A stretch of 64,000 nucleotides of DNA from assembly GCA_014801585.1 (NCBI GenBank), contig JAAVDX010000001.1:106966-170965 (forward strand), read 5' to 3'. The stretch's first letter is position 1. Every line of letters begins with the position of its first letter. Under the pieces are notes generated by a model. That model searched no databases, had not been told where the DNA came from, and saw nothing but the letters and a program-made list of their open reading frames with translations. This document shows positions 31,101-38,932 of the stretch, in pieces. The position numbers and the translations under genes were made by a program. This DNA comes from Bacteroides sp. (GTDB lineage: Bacteria; Bacteroidota; Bacteroidia; Bacteroidales; Muribaculaceae).

Positions 31101-31508
31101 CAGGTCGACTACATTGATCTCTCCGGTAAAACTCTTAAGTCCTCCTAAAAATTTCGCCGAGTCGGGCAATTGCCTTAGTATCGAGGGAGATATGCTGTCG
31201 AGAGTTCGGGAGATAATTCGGATCTCTCCGGTAGTGATCTTAAATCGCGGGAAGGTTGACCAGAGGGTGTAATTCACATCCTCAGCCCGGATATCAGCAT
31301 TAAGATATCGACTGCCTTCTTTATTGACGAGCGAGGTAAGTCGTTGAGGGGTAAGCCAGAGGGTCAGGGCGACCAGAAGCAGCAGAGGCAACCCGACGAG
31401 TATGCCCAAAGCGATCCCGATCCACTTCGCCACGCGGTGGCGAGCAGAACGGCCGACAACCTTCGGCGTCGCCCCTTGAGCAATATTTTTGTCGGGAGTA
31501 CTCATCAA
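28197..31508 (-). CDS. AsmA-like family membrane protein
   Basis: 1103 aa; single N-terminal TM 'IGIALGILVGLPLLLLVALTLWLTPQRLTSLVNKEGSRYLNADI'; C-terminal 'FNGDLYYHIGVEKSPVPFPFSVNIEGEFHHPKLRFG'. Confidence 0.85.
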   Translation of the reverse strand: MMSTPDKNIAQGATPKVVGRSARHRVAKWIGIALGILVGLPLLLLVALTLWLTPQRLTSLVNKEGSRYLNADIRAEDVNYTLWSTFPRFKITTGEIRIISRTLDSISPSILRQLPDSAKFLGGLKSFTGEINVVDLFMNRYVIHDVSVDGLHLNLVAYNDSINNYNIIPTGGSGLKKVPYISAEKIQLKNPGTLAYTSVASATSASVNLDSLNLMRKHGRGVEKNTYDLQIKGIVTATSAGLEILKDFPFSLGGDLRLRFDPFGVALSDYSIDLGELKSQLTMSLGVGDDPRLETFEYKISDVSLTGLLGYIPKEFVPSLQGLEADVQVSASARLLSAWSLSSDTFPSVEVDFRIPEGDVSYTMAMSPTTSGSSAGSSTRYATYTLRHGPIDALFVFDGENPDESYMQVKEFDITTDGVEVGVGVKVTGLTSRPLVATTLDVQADVARTLRLLPFTPPVTAGGAVAMHSDISFSVASLSKEAFAQGLENIVINADVKADNLHLNAPSLGLQGSVDNLNLTLSETTDQFNSAGLCNPKVNITGTVASTSLSLPGGGSAKVGGLSFATQTGYSGMLTPQMVTAGLPIAIKGELQNVRYSDPATRTFVSAPKLLFSDRLSKRTGDPALDLLSDGIALQSPAIDLSSGKNSLRIHNLDLTARLSMRDTTAGSSANLTAADIKTVADSRAATGLPHTPELISFEAPAGLRQFMESYALHARLKTGMIDILTPGLRHDNYLANIDLSVNEDDVRLDNVDVMIKRTRGNIKANLGNLRSFLLNPASEDNPLIADLTVDVDTVNINALARAYVESKGGMEHIPRHDTVTASDSVALIVPKNLRVRVDLSADEILYTNLDLDRLRAKIDMHDGMVDIPNLGLVTSFGGADLNVRYDSRSLDDLSLNLGLNLNELNIVRMLNKFPSFTRMMPELKNVSGSISAGVTFSTDIFPDMYINMPSVVADAEVEGRRLIVKQSPFIRKITRMMLIESGDPIHIRDMNIHASIHDNLLQLDPFYFQFDRYKLRMVGVNNFNGDLYYHIGVEKSPVPFPFSVNIEGEFHHPKLRFGGGRYDTAHAERITSQIQEENNMNMVLILRKLLRAFIGEAAKKNW

Positions 31509-31589
31509 TTCGCAAATTCCTTAAATATTTTTCACTTTTATAACATTCGTTAAATCATTCCTGTTCAGTCGCCCCCCGACATAGACCCC

Positions 31590-31691
31590 TCAGAATTTCT
31601 CCTGCTCGTCTCTCATGCCGTAGCTTTCCATAGCCTGCAGCGGGTTGAAATCCAATCCAATAGTGTTCGCCTGAAAAACAACAGCACCAGA
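31590..31691 (-). pseudogene. Orphan 3' gene tail
   Basis: Open frame SGAVVFQANTIGLDFNPLQAMESYGMRDEQEKF* without start. Confidence 0.4.
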
Positions 31692-31730
31692 CTAACCGAC
31701 TTGGACGTCTCGTTAACAAGACATGAATTC

Positions 31731-31774
31731 ATTTATCGCAATTTATCGCAATTTATCGCAAATTGCGATAAATT
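31731..31774. repeat. 44-bp iteron/palindrome repeat, left copy (flanks fic)
   Basis: (ATTTATCGCA)x3 + AATTGCGATAAATT; identical to 33301-33344. Confidence 0.95.
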
Positions 31775-31906
31775 GCATTTTATATTACTATACATAAGCA
31801 TATTAGACCTACATACCACATATTCTATCTTCATGATTTATATCTTTCTCATTCATCATCATAACCACCTATTAATCAAATTATTTTAAAATAATTTATC
31901 GTAAAT

Positions 31907-31937
31907 TTTGATATTTTGCGAAAAATAACGATATTTG
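31907..31937 (+). promoter_or_regulatory. Putative fic promoter overlapped by degenerate TTTATCG element
   Basis: TTTG 31907-31910, 19 bp, GATATTTG 31930-31937; AATTTATCGTAAATTTTGAT at 31893-31912. Confidence 0.45.
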
Positions 31938-31965
31938 TACTTCAATATTATAACTGCGTTCAACC

Positions 31966-33288
31966 ATGATTGAGAATCCCCCTTCCACACCCACTCTATT
32001 TAACACAGACAGTATAAATAACTTGCTTCATAATGAGGCGATCTCCGCGGGTTTAAAGAAAATCACAGACAACTACCTATATTGGACAGATGTAAAATAC
32101 AGAGCGCAGTCATTGGGATTGGCTAAAGAGGAATTATGGGCAGCAGTTAAGTATTCTCGAATGCTGACAGATATTAAGATTGATGGTTTTCAAAACATTC
32201 ATTTTTCCTTATCGAACTCAATGCAACGAAAATGCCATGAATTCGATATGAACTTCGGTGGTTCGTGGGGTGCATCCAAAATATTCCCTGAAGATAAATC
32301 AACTCAGGAACTATATCTGGTAAGCTCTATAATGGAGGAAGCGATAGCATCCAGCCAGATGGAAGGAGCGGCTACAACAAGAGAAGTTGCGAAAGACATG
32401 CTGCGTAGAAAAATCAGTCCCAAGGATAAAAGCCAGCGTATGATCCTCAACAACTACAATACCATAAATTTCATACGAGACCACGCTAAAGAAGACATTA
32501 CACCTGAATTAATCATGCAGATTCATGGTATGATGACAGAAGGCGCATTAGACGTGGAGGACGCAGCCGGACGCTTTCGAAAACCGGAAGAAAATATCGT
32601 AGTTGGCAACGGAATAACGGGAGAGACTGTCCATACCCCCCCGGCGGCCGATTGTCTACCTACCTTCATTAGGCAGCTATGTATATTCTTCAATGACACC
32701 TCACCAAAGCTCTTCATCCACCCAATTATCAGGGGAATAATAATCCACTTCCTGATAGGGTATTATCATCCCTTTGCAGATGGCAACGGAAGAACGGCGC
32801 GTGCTCTTTTCTATTGGTATATGATGAGAAACAACTACTGGCTTGTACAGTATCTTTCTATCTCAAGAATCATCAGAGGATCAAAGAAAGCATATGAGAA
32901 AGCATATCTCTATACTGAACATGATGCCAACGACATAGGCTATTTCATTCAATACAATTTAGATGTATTGAAAAAGTCCTTCGATGAACTGCAGAAATAT
33001 CTTATACGAAAATATCAGGAGAAAAAGAAATCCGAACGACTCCTGCATCTTGGTAATATAAGCCCACGTCAGGCCGAGATCTTGAATCGGTTTATTGAGA
33101 ATCCGGATGAAATCATATCGTCGGTAGATGTAATGCGTCGCTTCGGTGTGAGTGCCGGTACCGCCAAATCAGATCTTAAGGATCTAACTGAAAAACGATA
33201 CCTTAAAGAAATATCTCTTAATGGCAGGACAAAGGGTTATATACGAAACGACAGTTTTCAAGACATTGTAAGAAGTATAACGAAATAA
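31966..33288 (+). CDS. Fic family protein, class II (N-terminal inhibitory motif), C-terminal winged-HTH
   Basis: Fic motif HPFADGNGRTAR; inhibitory-type SSQMEG; C-terminal 'ISSVDVMRRFGVSAGTAKSDLKDLTEKRYLKE'. Confidence 0.95.
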   Translation: MIENPPSTPTLFNTDSINNLLHNEAISAGLKKITDNYLYWTDVKYRAQSLGLAKEELWAAVKYSRMLTDIKIDGFQNIHFSLSNSMQRKCHEFDMNFGGSWGASKIFPEDKSTQELYLVSSIMEEAIASSQMEGAATTREVAKDMLRRKISPKDKSQRMILNNYNTINFIRDHAKEDITPELIMQIHGMMTEGALDVEDAAGRFRKPEENIVVGNGITGETVHTPPAADCLPTFIRQLCIFFNDTSPKLFIHPIIRGIIIHFLIGYYHPFADGNGRTARALFYWYMMRNNYWLVQYLSISRIIRGSKKAYEKAYLYTEHDANDIGYFIQYNLDVLKKSFDELQKYLIRKYQEKKKSERLLHLGNISPRQAEILNRFIENPDEIISSVDVMRRFGVSAGTAKSDLKDLTEKRYLKEISLNGRTKGYIRNDSFQDIVRSITK

Positions 33289-33300
33289 AATAGTAATAAC

Positions 33301-33344
33301 ATTTATCGCAATTTATCGCAATTTATCGCAAATTGCGATAAATT
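33301..33344. repeat. 44-bp iteron/palindrome repeat, right copy (flanks fic)
   Basis: Identical to 31731-31774. Confidence 0.95.
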
Positions 33345-33485
33345 ATATTTTACAGCATTGATTATAAAGTGTTTACCCGACAATATAAAAAATCCAATCA
33401 CCCATCGATTTTGTATCCATCATGACCCACAGCCGTTCCTCGGGCTATGCATTGAAATGTTACTTTTTATAGAAAAACTCAGAGT

Positions 33486-33510
33486 TAAAAGTCTTTGAGT
33501 GCCTGCAGGG
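33486..33510 (-). repeat. 25-bp duplicated fragment of DUF3791 gene
   Basis: TAAAAGTCTTTGAGTGCCTGCAGGG also present near 33793-33816 inside the DUF3791-like gene. Confidence 0.8.
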
Positions 33511-33527
33511 ACGATCTGTGCTATTCC

Positions 33528-33658
33528 TTAAACACTGATCTTTTTTGAAGTTGCTTTATATTTCTGATTTGGACTTGTTGCTGATTCCATATCTAACTTT
33601 TCCAAGTATCCATCTGCCACCATTCGAGGTAATACATTATTGCATAGATAGTTCGTTT
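33528..33658 (-). pseudogene. Orphan C-terminal winged-helix-like fragment
   Basis: Frame TNYLCNNVLPRMVADGYLEKLDMESATSPNQKYKATSKKISV* lacking a start. Confidence 0.5.
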
Positions 33659-33682
33659 AGAGGGAAGTTGGATTAATATTGA

Positions 33683-33910
33683 TTAGTCTTGAAAACCTAT
33701 CTCAATAAGGTAATCGTCAGCGATATAATTGTCGCTCTGCACATATAGGTGAGTGCTGCGATCATGAAATTTCTTACATGTCTCACTGCGATAAAAGTCT
33801 TTGAGTGCCTGCAGGGGAGAAATTCCAATCTTTTCTGCAATACGACACGCTATGATACCCATACGGCTCCACCTGAGTATATCAAGTATTTCTTTGCTAT
33901 AATTATCCAT
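33683..33910 (-). CDS. DUF3791-like small protein
   Basis: 'RMGIIACRIAEKIGISPLQALKDFYRSETCKKFHDRSTHLYVQSDNYIADDYLIE'. Confidence 0.65.
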   Translation of the reverse strand: MDNYSKEILDILRWSRMGIIACRIAEKIGISPLQALKDFYRSETCKKFHDRSTHLYVQSDNYIADDYLIEIGFQD

Positions 33911-34129
33911 TAGTCTGACAATTTTACGGCTTTACTAATACACATTAAGGATTGCGGGTAGTTGTCTTTCAAACGAACGTCTGTTCGCCCACATAACAGC
34001 TTGGTCATAGACGTCTGTAAGATAGAATCCGGGACCGAAATCGAGATTCTTTCTGCCAACCCCACACAAAGGGTTAGAGATTGATTCTGTCGCTGCATGG
34101 TAAAGTTCTATCTTATCCATTATACTCAC
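33910..34129 (-). pseudogene. Truncated DUF3990 (ADP-ribosyltransferase-fold-like) N-terminal fragment
   Basis: 'ELYHAATESISNPLCGVGRKNLDFGPGFYLTDVYDQAVMWANRR' then tandem TAG TAA; another frame continues AVKLSD*. Confidence 0.6.
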
Positions 34130-34409
34130 AATTCTCTTTATTCTCGCTTTTACCTTCGCTTTTCTTCATTTCCTGAATAGTCTCCCAGCGATTGAGCGTC
34201 TCAATGATGTTATCAGTCAGGTTGTTTCGATCTTCTGTATGGAGTGCCTCATAGTGAGGATAGATATACTTATCAATAAGACCAACCTTCTCCATCCTAT
34301 CAAGCATTTCATCATTTTGACAACCCAAACGCTCTGCTGCACACTCTATGCATGATGCAACAAAGCCGATTTTGATTTCTTCGTCAGAAAGTTGATTCCA
34401 TGTTTCCAT
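34113..34409 (-). CDS. DUF3791-like small protein
   Basis: 98 aa upstream of the DUF3990 fragment, overlapping by 17 bp. Confidence 0.5.
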   Translation of the reverse strand: METWNQLSDEEIKIGFVASCIECAAERLGCQNDEMLDRMEKVGLIDKYIYPHYEALHTEDRNNLTDNIIETLNRWETIQEMKKSEGKSENKENCEYNG

Positions 34410-34551
34410 AAGAGTAAATTACTTTTGCTGACATTTGTATTCCTGTTTAGATTTTATATTACAAAGTTAACGAATTATTTTTATATGGCAAACACTTCAG
34501 AATTCATAATCCCAACAAACTCAAAAGTTTAATCCTGACTATTCAAGCGAT

Positions 34552-34581
34552 AAAAAAAGGCCGGTCGCCTCACGGCGACCG
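34552..34581 (-). terminator. Intrinsic terminator of fimbrial operon
   Basis: CGGTCGCC tcac GGCGACCG followed by a T tract on the minus strand. Confidence 0.85.
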
Positions 34582-34675
34582 ACCCCGGGTGACGATTGTC
34601 ACGTAGATTGATCACACAGATCTCGGATCAGATAATCTGTGCTCCATATTAATATTCCTAACGTTATATCTCGCT

Positions 34676-36655
34676 TTATTCTGTCACATTACCATTGTCG
34701 TTCACTCGGACGAGATTAAACAACTGTCTACGATATGAGGCTAATGCTGTATTAAAAGCTGGATAAACTCCCCAAACAGTCAATCTTATATACCAATAAG
34801 TATTTTTACTCCTTCTTGAGGAAGTCCAAAAGAGTCCTTCCGCAGTGGATTCCATACTTCCTGCTGTATTAATTGTACCTGTAATACCAGGAATTTTATA
34901 TTCTATATATCCCTTTGCCCAATAAGAATGATTGTCTATAATATCATCAATTTCGATATTTACATCCTGAGGAAGCGCTTTTATCTTTATTGATAAATAT
35001 CCTTGATTTTCCATATACTCCCACTTATAGGCTGCATATTGGGAACTACCTTTAAAACGTACACCATATAAGGCAGTCCTGTTTATTACTTTTCTGTTTT
35101 CAGGTAAGAGTCTTTCATCATTGGAATAATCTATACTTTCCAGAATTTTTCCTCTTCTCAACACCGATTCACCAGAAAATTGGGTATCAGTAATTTCCGT
35201 AACTGTCGGATTATTATTTTCATAGGCCATATTATTTGTGTTATTGGTTAAGATAACTGCCTCTGTAAATGATTCATTGACAATTAAGCCGGACGTAGTA
35301 CTTCCAATCGGTGATTGGAAATTTATGTGGCAAAGTCTGTCTCGCCCATCCTCCCCTTTTACACCTCTTAAAGGTGTGTACGCTGTATTCTGAGGCATAA
35401 GCAACAATATCTCACCAACTGTCGGGATACGATATTGGTTGCCTTCACTATCGTGAAGGATTCCTGTCTCAGTATCAGAAAGGACTCCAGCATTATAGAG
35501 TTCCTCCCAACCGAAGTAGCTTGAAGTAGGATATTCGTCGATGGAAGAGGGAAGATGGTCGAAGAATTCTACTTCTTTTGTGGATAGATTGAGATTCTTT
35601 ACGTTATAGTTCGTAAACATATTTACGAGCAGACGGGAATTGAGTTCAGCTTGCTGATCTTCACCCAATTCGAGAGGTAACTCTTTAACATTGAATTCCT
35701 CTTCTGCCTCCCAGTCGGCTACCGTAAGATTGAATTCCAGTTTGTAGGCCTTGGTGAGCGTAATGCGATAAAGGTGATTGCGTTTTACGGCCAATGGTGT
35801 CATCGCCGGTGCGTCCGGATCAATCAGTTCTACTGTATGAGTCTTATTCTTTCCTTCTTCAGTATACTCAATCGTAAGGGTGGGAATAGCCTGACCATCT
35901 TTACCGGTATAATTCTCATAGCTGTAGATCTCATGGAAATATTCCGTGGGAGCTGCTTTATTGCCGATAAGGCCGGTAGGTGTGTAATCTTCCGACTTAA
36001 ACCAGTCGGCATCCGTCGGCATTACATTACGGGTCTGAAGACTGCTCTTTACAGTACGGTTGTTGAAAGTCACTTTTGTCACTTCTACTCCATCCGCCCC
36101 GTTGACGATGTCGAAGCGTGCCGCAAGACGTTCCATGTGAACCTCTCCGATGCTATAAGTCTCTGTGATTTTTGTAGTCACTCTCTCGGAGCCCTTGCTG
36201 AGCATGAGAAATTTGCTCTCTGAATCTGCAGGCTGCGCGGCGACGATCGCCTCCAGACCTTTCTCGGGATCATCAGCTGATGTGCCGGCAGGAATATTCT
36301 CAAGATCAGTTCGCAATGCGTCGTCAGCATTCGCCACGAGGAAGATATCATAGGTCGAATCATCCTCTACTACTATGCCGTAACTATCGCCCTCTTCCCG
36401 GGCCTCGACTGTCTTATAAAAACCGTCGTGAATATCAAACATGATCGCCAGCACATTTTCCACGGCTTTTTCGTTCTCTTCCGCCGGGGTTGTCGTAGCA
36501 GCACGTGTCACACTCTTGCGAGCCGAGCCTCCAAGGGTAAATCTCACTGTCGGAGCATCTCCGCCGACTGTATTAAGAGCCGGATCTTCTTTTGCACAGC
36601 TGCCCAACATAAGGATGAAAAGCAGCGTCAGGGAAAACAACTTGATTAATTTCAT
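34676..36655 (-). CDS. Fimbrillin-family lipoprotein (large, putative accessory/tip subunit)
   Basis: Lipobox LGSC; 'SVTRAATTTPAEENEKAVENVLAIMFD'; 'AMTPLAVKRNHLYRITL'. Confidence 0.75.
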   Translation of the reverse strand: MKLIKLFSLTLLFILMLGSCAKEDPALNTVGGDAPTVRFTLGGSARKSVTRAATTTPAEENEKAVENVLAIMFDIHDGFYKTVEAREEGDSYGIVVEDDSTYDIFLVANADDALRTDLENIPAGTSADDPEKGLEAIVAAQPADSESKFLMLSKGSERVTTKITETYSIGEVHMERLAARFDIVNGADGVEVTKVTFNNRTVKSSLQTRNVMPTDADWFKSEDYTPTGLIGNKAAPTEYFHEIYSYENYTGKDGQAIPTLTIEYTEEGKNKTHTVELIDPDAPAMTPLAVKRNHLYRITLTKAYKLEFNLTVADWEAEEEFNVKELPLELGEDQQAELNSRLLVNMFTNYNVKNLNLSTKEVEFFDHLPSSIDEYPTSSYFGWEELYNAGVLSDTETGILHDSEGNQYRIPTVGEILLLMPQNTAYTPLRGVKGEDGRDRLCHINFQSPIGSTTSGLIVNESFTEAVILTNNTNNMAYENNNPTVTEITDTQFSGESVLRRGKILESIDYSNDERLLPENRKVINRTALYGVRFKGSSQYAAYKWEYMENQGYLSIKIKALPQDVNIEIDDIIDNHSYWAKGYIEYKIPGITGTINTAGSMESTAEGLFWTSSRRSKNTYWYIRLTVWGVYPAFNTALASYRRQLFNLVRVNDNGNVTE

Positions 36656-36688
36656 GATATGTTATGTATTTTTTAGTTTATGATTGAA

Positions 36689-37792
36689 TCAGTTTCTCTC
36701 GGGATCATCATCAGTCAGAGGTTCGTCGACCTCGACGAGATTCCAGTCATCCACAATGAGTCGGGCGGTAACTTTTCCCGCAATGGGATCTGTGCCGTTG
36801 CCGAGCACTATGGTATAGAGATGGTTGCGCTGGGCATGTACGGCCGTGGGATTTTCACCGGTTGTGCGGAACGGCACGTCTATCTCTCCGACGTACTCTG
36901 TGCTGTTGGCATCGACGGTATATTTGATGTTGACGTAAGCTGAATTTTCGTCACTATTCTGACGCTCATAGAGGTAGAAGGCTTTCTTTAGATTCACCTC
37001 ATCAATATCTTTCAGTCGATTAAGATAATCTGCCGGTAGAACCACATTCGTGTTCAGACCGAGGGATACACAGTTTTCAGGCTGCACTAACGGCACGATC
37101 GATTGCGGGAAGAGGAAGCCCGACTGCGGCGCGCCGTGGAGCGTCACCTCCGTGATTTTCAGATTGGGAATCTGATGACGGATATCTACACGCGATACTA
37201 TACGCGTCATGTTGACGTCACACGCGAGCCCCTTGCTCATTGTCAGAATCTCGTTGCCTCCGGCTACGGCGACTCCACTCATAGCAATTCCATTCTTTGC
37301 AAGCAGATCAGCGGTCGGTGTCTCAACTGCTCCGAATGTAAGCGAAGCAAGAGTCTGGCTGAAAGTATTGAAATCTGAGCCGATGGGTTGTGTTGGAGTC
37401 GCATCGTTAGCCACGAACTTATAGGAATATTTCTTTCCGTCGTTAGCCGCCGGGACAATGATGGAGAAGGTATAGGTGCCGTTGCCCCCATCTACTGGAT
37501 TCAGACTGTTCTTCCCGTTTCCGTCGGGGTAGCTCATGACTCTGGCAAGAGAGGTGGACCCGTCGTCGGCCACTTCATACTCATAAAGAGTCAGACTGTT
37601 GATGGCATACTCCGGTGAGTCGTGCAGAGCCTTCGTATAACCCACTTTTTCCCCTGCCGGCGTGCGCAGGGTGAATGTCAGATTGTGGTCGGCACTATCC
37701 GGAATGCTTTCAACCACATTTTCGCTGCTGCATGAAGCAGTCAGCAGCGCCATGACAAGCGCGGATGAATAGATCAGTGTTCCTTTCATCAT
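36689..37792 (-). CDS. Mfa1/FimA-type fimbrillin subunit
   Basis: Lipobox TASC; 'AINSLTLYEYEV'; 'AVHAQRNHLYTIVLGNGTDPIAGKVTARLIVDDWN'. Confidence 0.75.
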   Translation of the reverse strand: MMKGTLIYSSALVMALLTASCSSENVVESIPDSADHNLTFTLRTPAGEKVGYTKALHDSPEYAINSLTLYEYEVADDGSTSLARVMSYPDGNGKNSLNPVDGGNGTYTFSIIVPAANDGKKYSYKFVANDATPTQPIGSDFNTFSQTLASLTFGAVETPTADLLAKNGIAMSGVAVAGGNEILTMSKGLACDVNMTRIVSRVDIRHQIPNLKITEVTLHGAPQSGFLFPQSIVPLVQPENCVSLGLNTNVVLPADYLNRLKDIDEVNLKKAFYLYERQNSDENSAYVNIKYTVDANSTEYVGEIDVPFRTTGENPTAVHAQRNHLYTIVLGNGTDPIAGKVTARLIVDDWNLVEVDEPLTDDDPERN

Positions 37793-37885
37793 TTGTTTAA
37801 GTTAAGTGAATAAAAATTATTGAGTGACTTAAGCCTCTGAGCCGATTGGAGACGACCCGCAGACTTTGCCGTTTATGTAGCGTAT

Positions 37886-38905
37886 TCATGAGAAGGTGCC
37901 TCCATTGATCCAGTCTTCAACTGAAGCGTTGATTATCGGATAGACGTCGGCTCGTCCGTCGCTGAATAGTCGGATAAGAATCGAATATTTCTGCACGTGT
38001 GTTGCCGACGGATGCCAGCCCCAGGAGGCGAAGGCTTTGCCAAGATCTATGTCGGGTGACACCTGACGACCCTCGAAATAGAGTCTGAACACAGGTATAT
38101 GATCGTCGCTGTATCTCAGAGTTATGAATTCATCGCTGAGTTCGCGTGACTTCAAAGCTACCCGGCGACGATGGATGCCATAATATGCAGATGAAGGTAC
38201 TATGAATCCGTCGGCATCTTCAGCGCATTCGGGATGGAGAGTATATCCGGTCGCTACTCCTGTGAGTTCCATGACGTAATCCCCTACATCCGTCGGGACA
38301 TTTGCCCATTCTACTTTCACATTCAGATGGCAGTGGATATTATTCATCGGAGTGACTATACCATTGGAGATTTCGCGTCGTCCTGTCTCTGAAAGCATTC
38401 CTTCACAATCAACCCGAATTCGGCTGATGCCCCAATAAAGTTCGTCGCCATTCTCGTAGATTTCGGATTCACGATCCCGAGGAACATAGCTCTCCGATAT
38501 CTGATCCGTATGACGCCTGTCCTGAATTAGATGTAACTCGGATATATGAGAATCTGCTGAATGGGATAAACGCGCCCCGGAGTTTTCATTTCCGAAACTA
38601 AGCAGCGTATAGTCTCCCTCTTCCAACTCGGGTACGAGATACTGCAGATCCGTCCGCGAAGGAATCTCCTTAAGAAAATAACCGGCTGAATCATAGAGCA
38701 GATGCCGCATTGAAAATATATATGAGCCGAATTCTTCCTGTCCGTAAGGGAGGTATGTAAAACGAATAGCGTCCGCTCGCAGACAACATTCGTCGCGGGG
38801 GTCATCTATGGAGCAGGCCGTCGAGACCAGGCTGAGTAATATTACCAGTAGCCAGTCGACGACACTCCCCCTCCTCTTTGCAGGAAATATAGGGTTACGT
38901 CGCAT
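37886..38905 (-). CDS. FimB/Mfa2-family fimbrial anchor lipoprotein
   Basis: Lipobox STAC; 'NNIHCHLNVKVEWANVPTDVGDYVMELTGV'. Confidence 0.75.
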   Translation of the reverse strand: MRRNPIFPAKRRGSVVDWLLVILLSLVSTACSIDDPRDECCLRADAIRFTYLPYGQEEFGSYIFSMRHLLYDSAGYFLKEIPSRTDLQYLVPELEEGDYTLLSFGNENSGARLSHSADSHISELHLIQDRRHTDQISESYVPRDRESEIYENGDELYWGISRIRVDCEGMLSETGRREISNGIVTPMNNIHCHLNVKVEWANVPTDVGDYVMELTGVATGYTLHPECAEDADGFIVPSSAYYGIHRRRVALKSRELSDEFITLRYSDDHIPVFRLYFEGRQVSPDIDLGKAFASWGWHPSATHVQKYSILIRLFSDGRADVYPIINASVEDWINGGTFS

Positions 38906-38932
38906 TTAAGGAAGTGGAATGAATGATGATGG

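Noticed and set aside
31731-33344. ATTTATCGCA repeats considered as a CRISPR array
   Set aside because: Units are directly adjacent 10-mers with no spacers and no cas genes; they fit iterons or operators.
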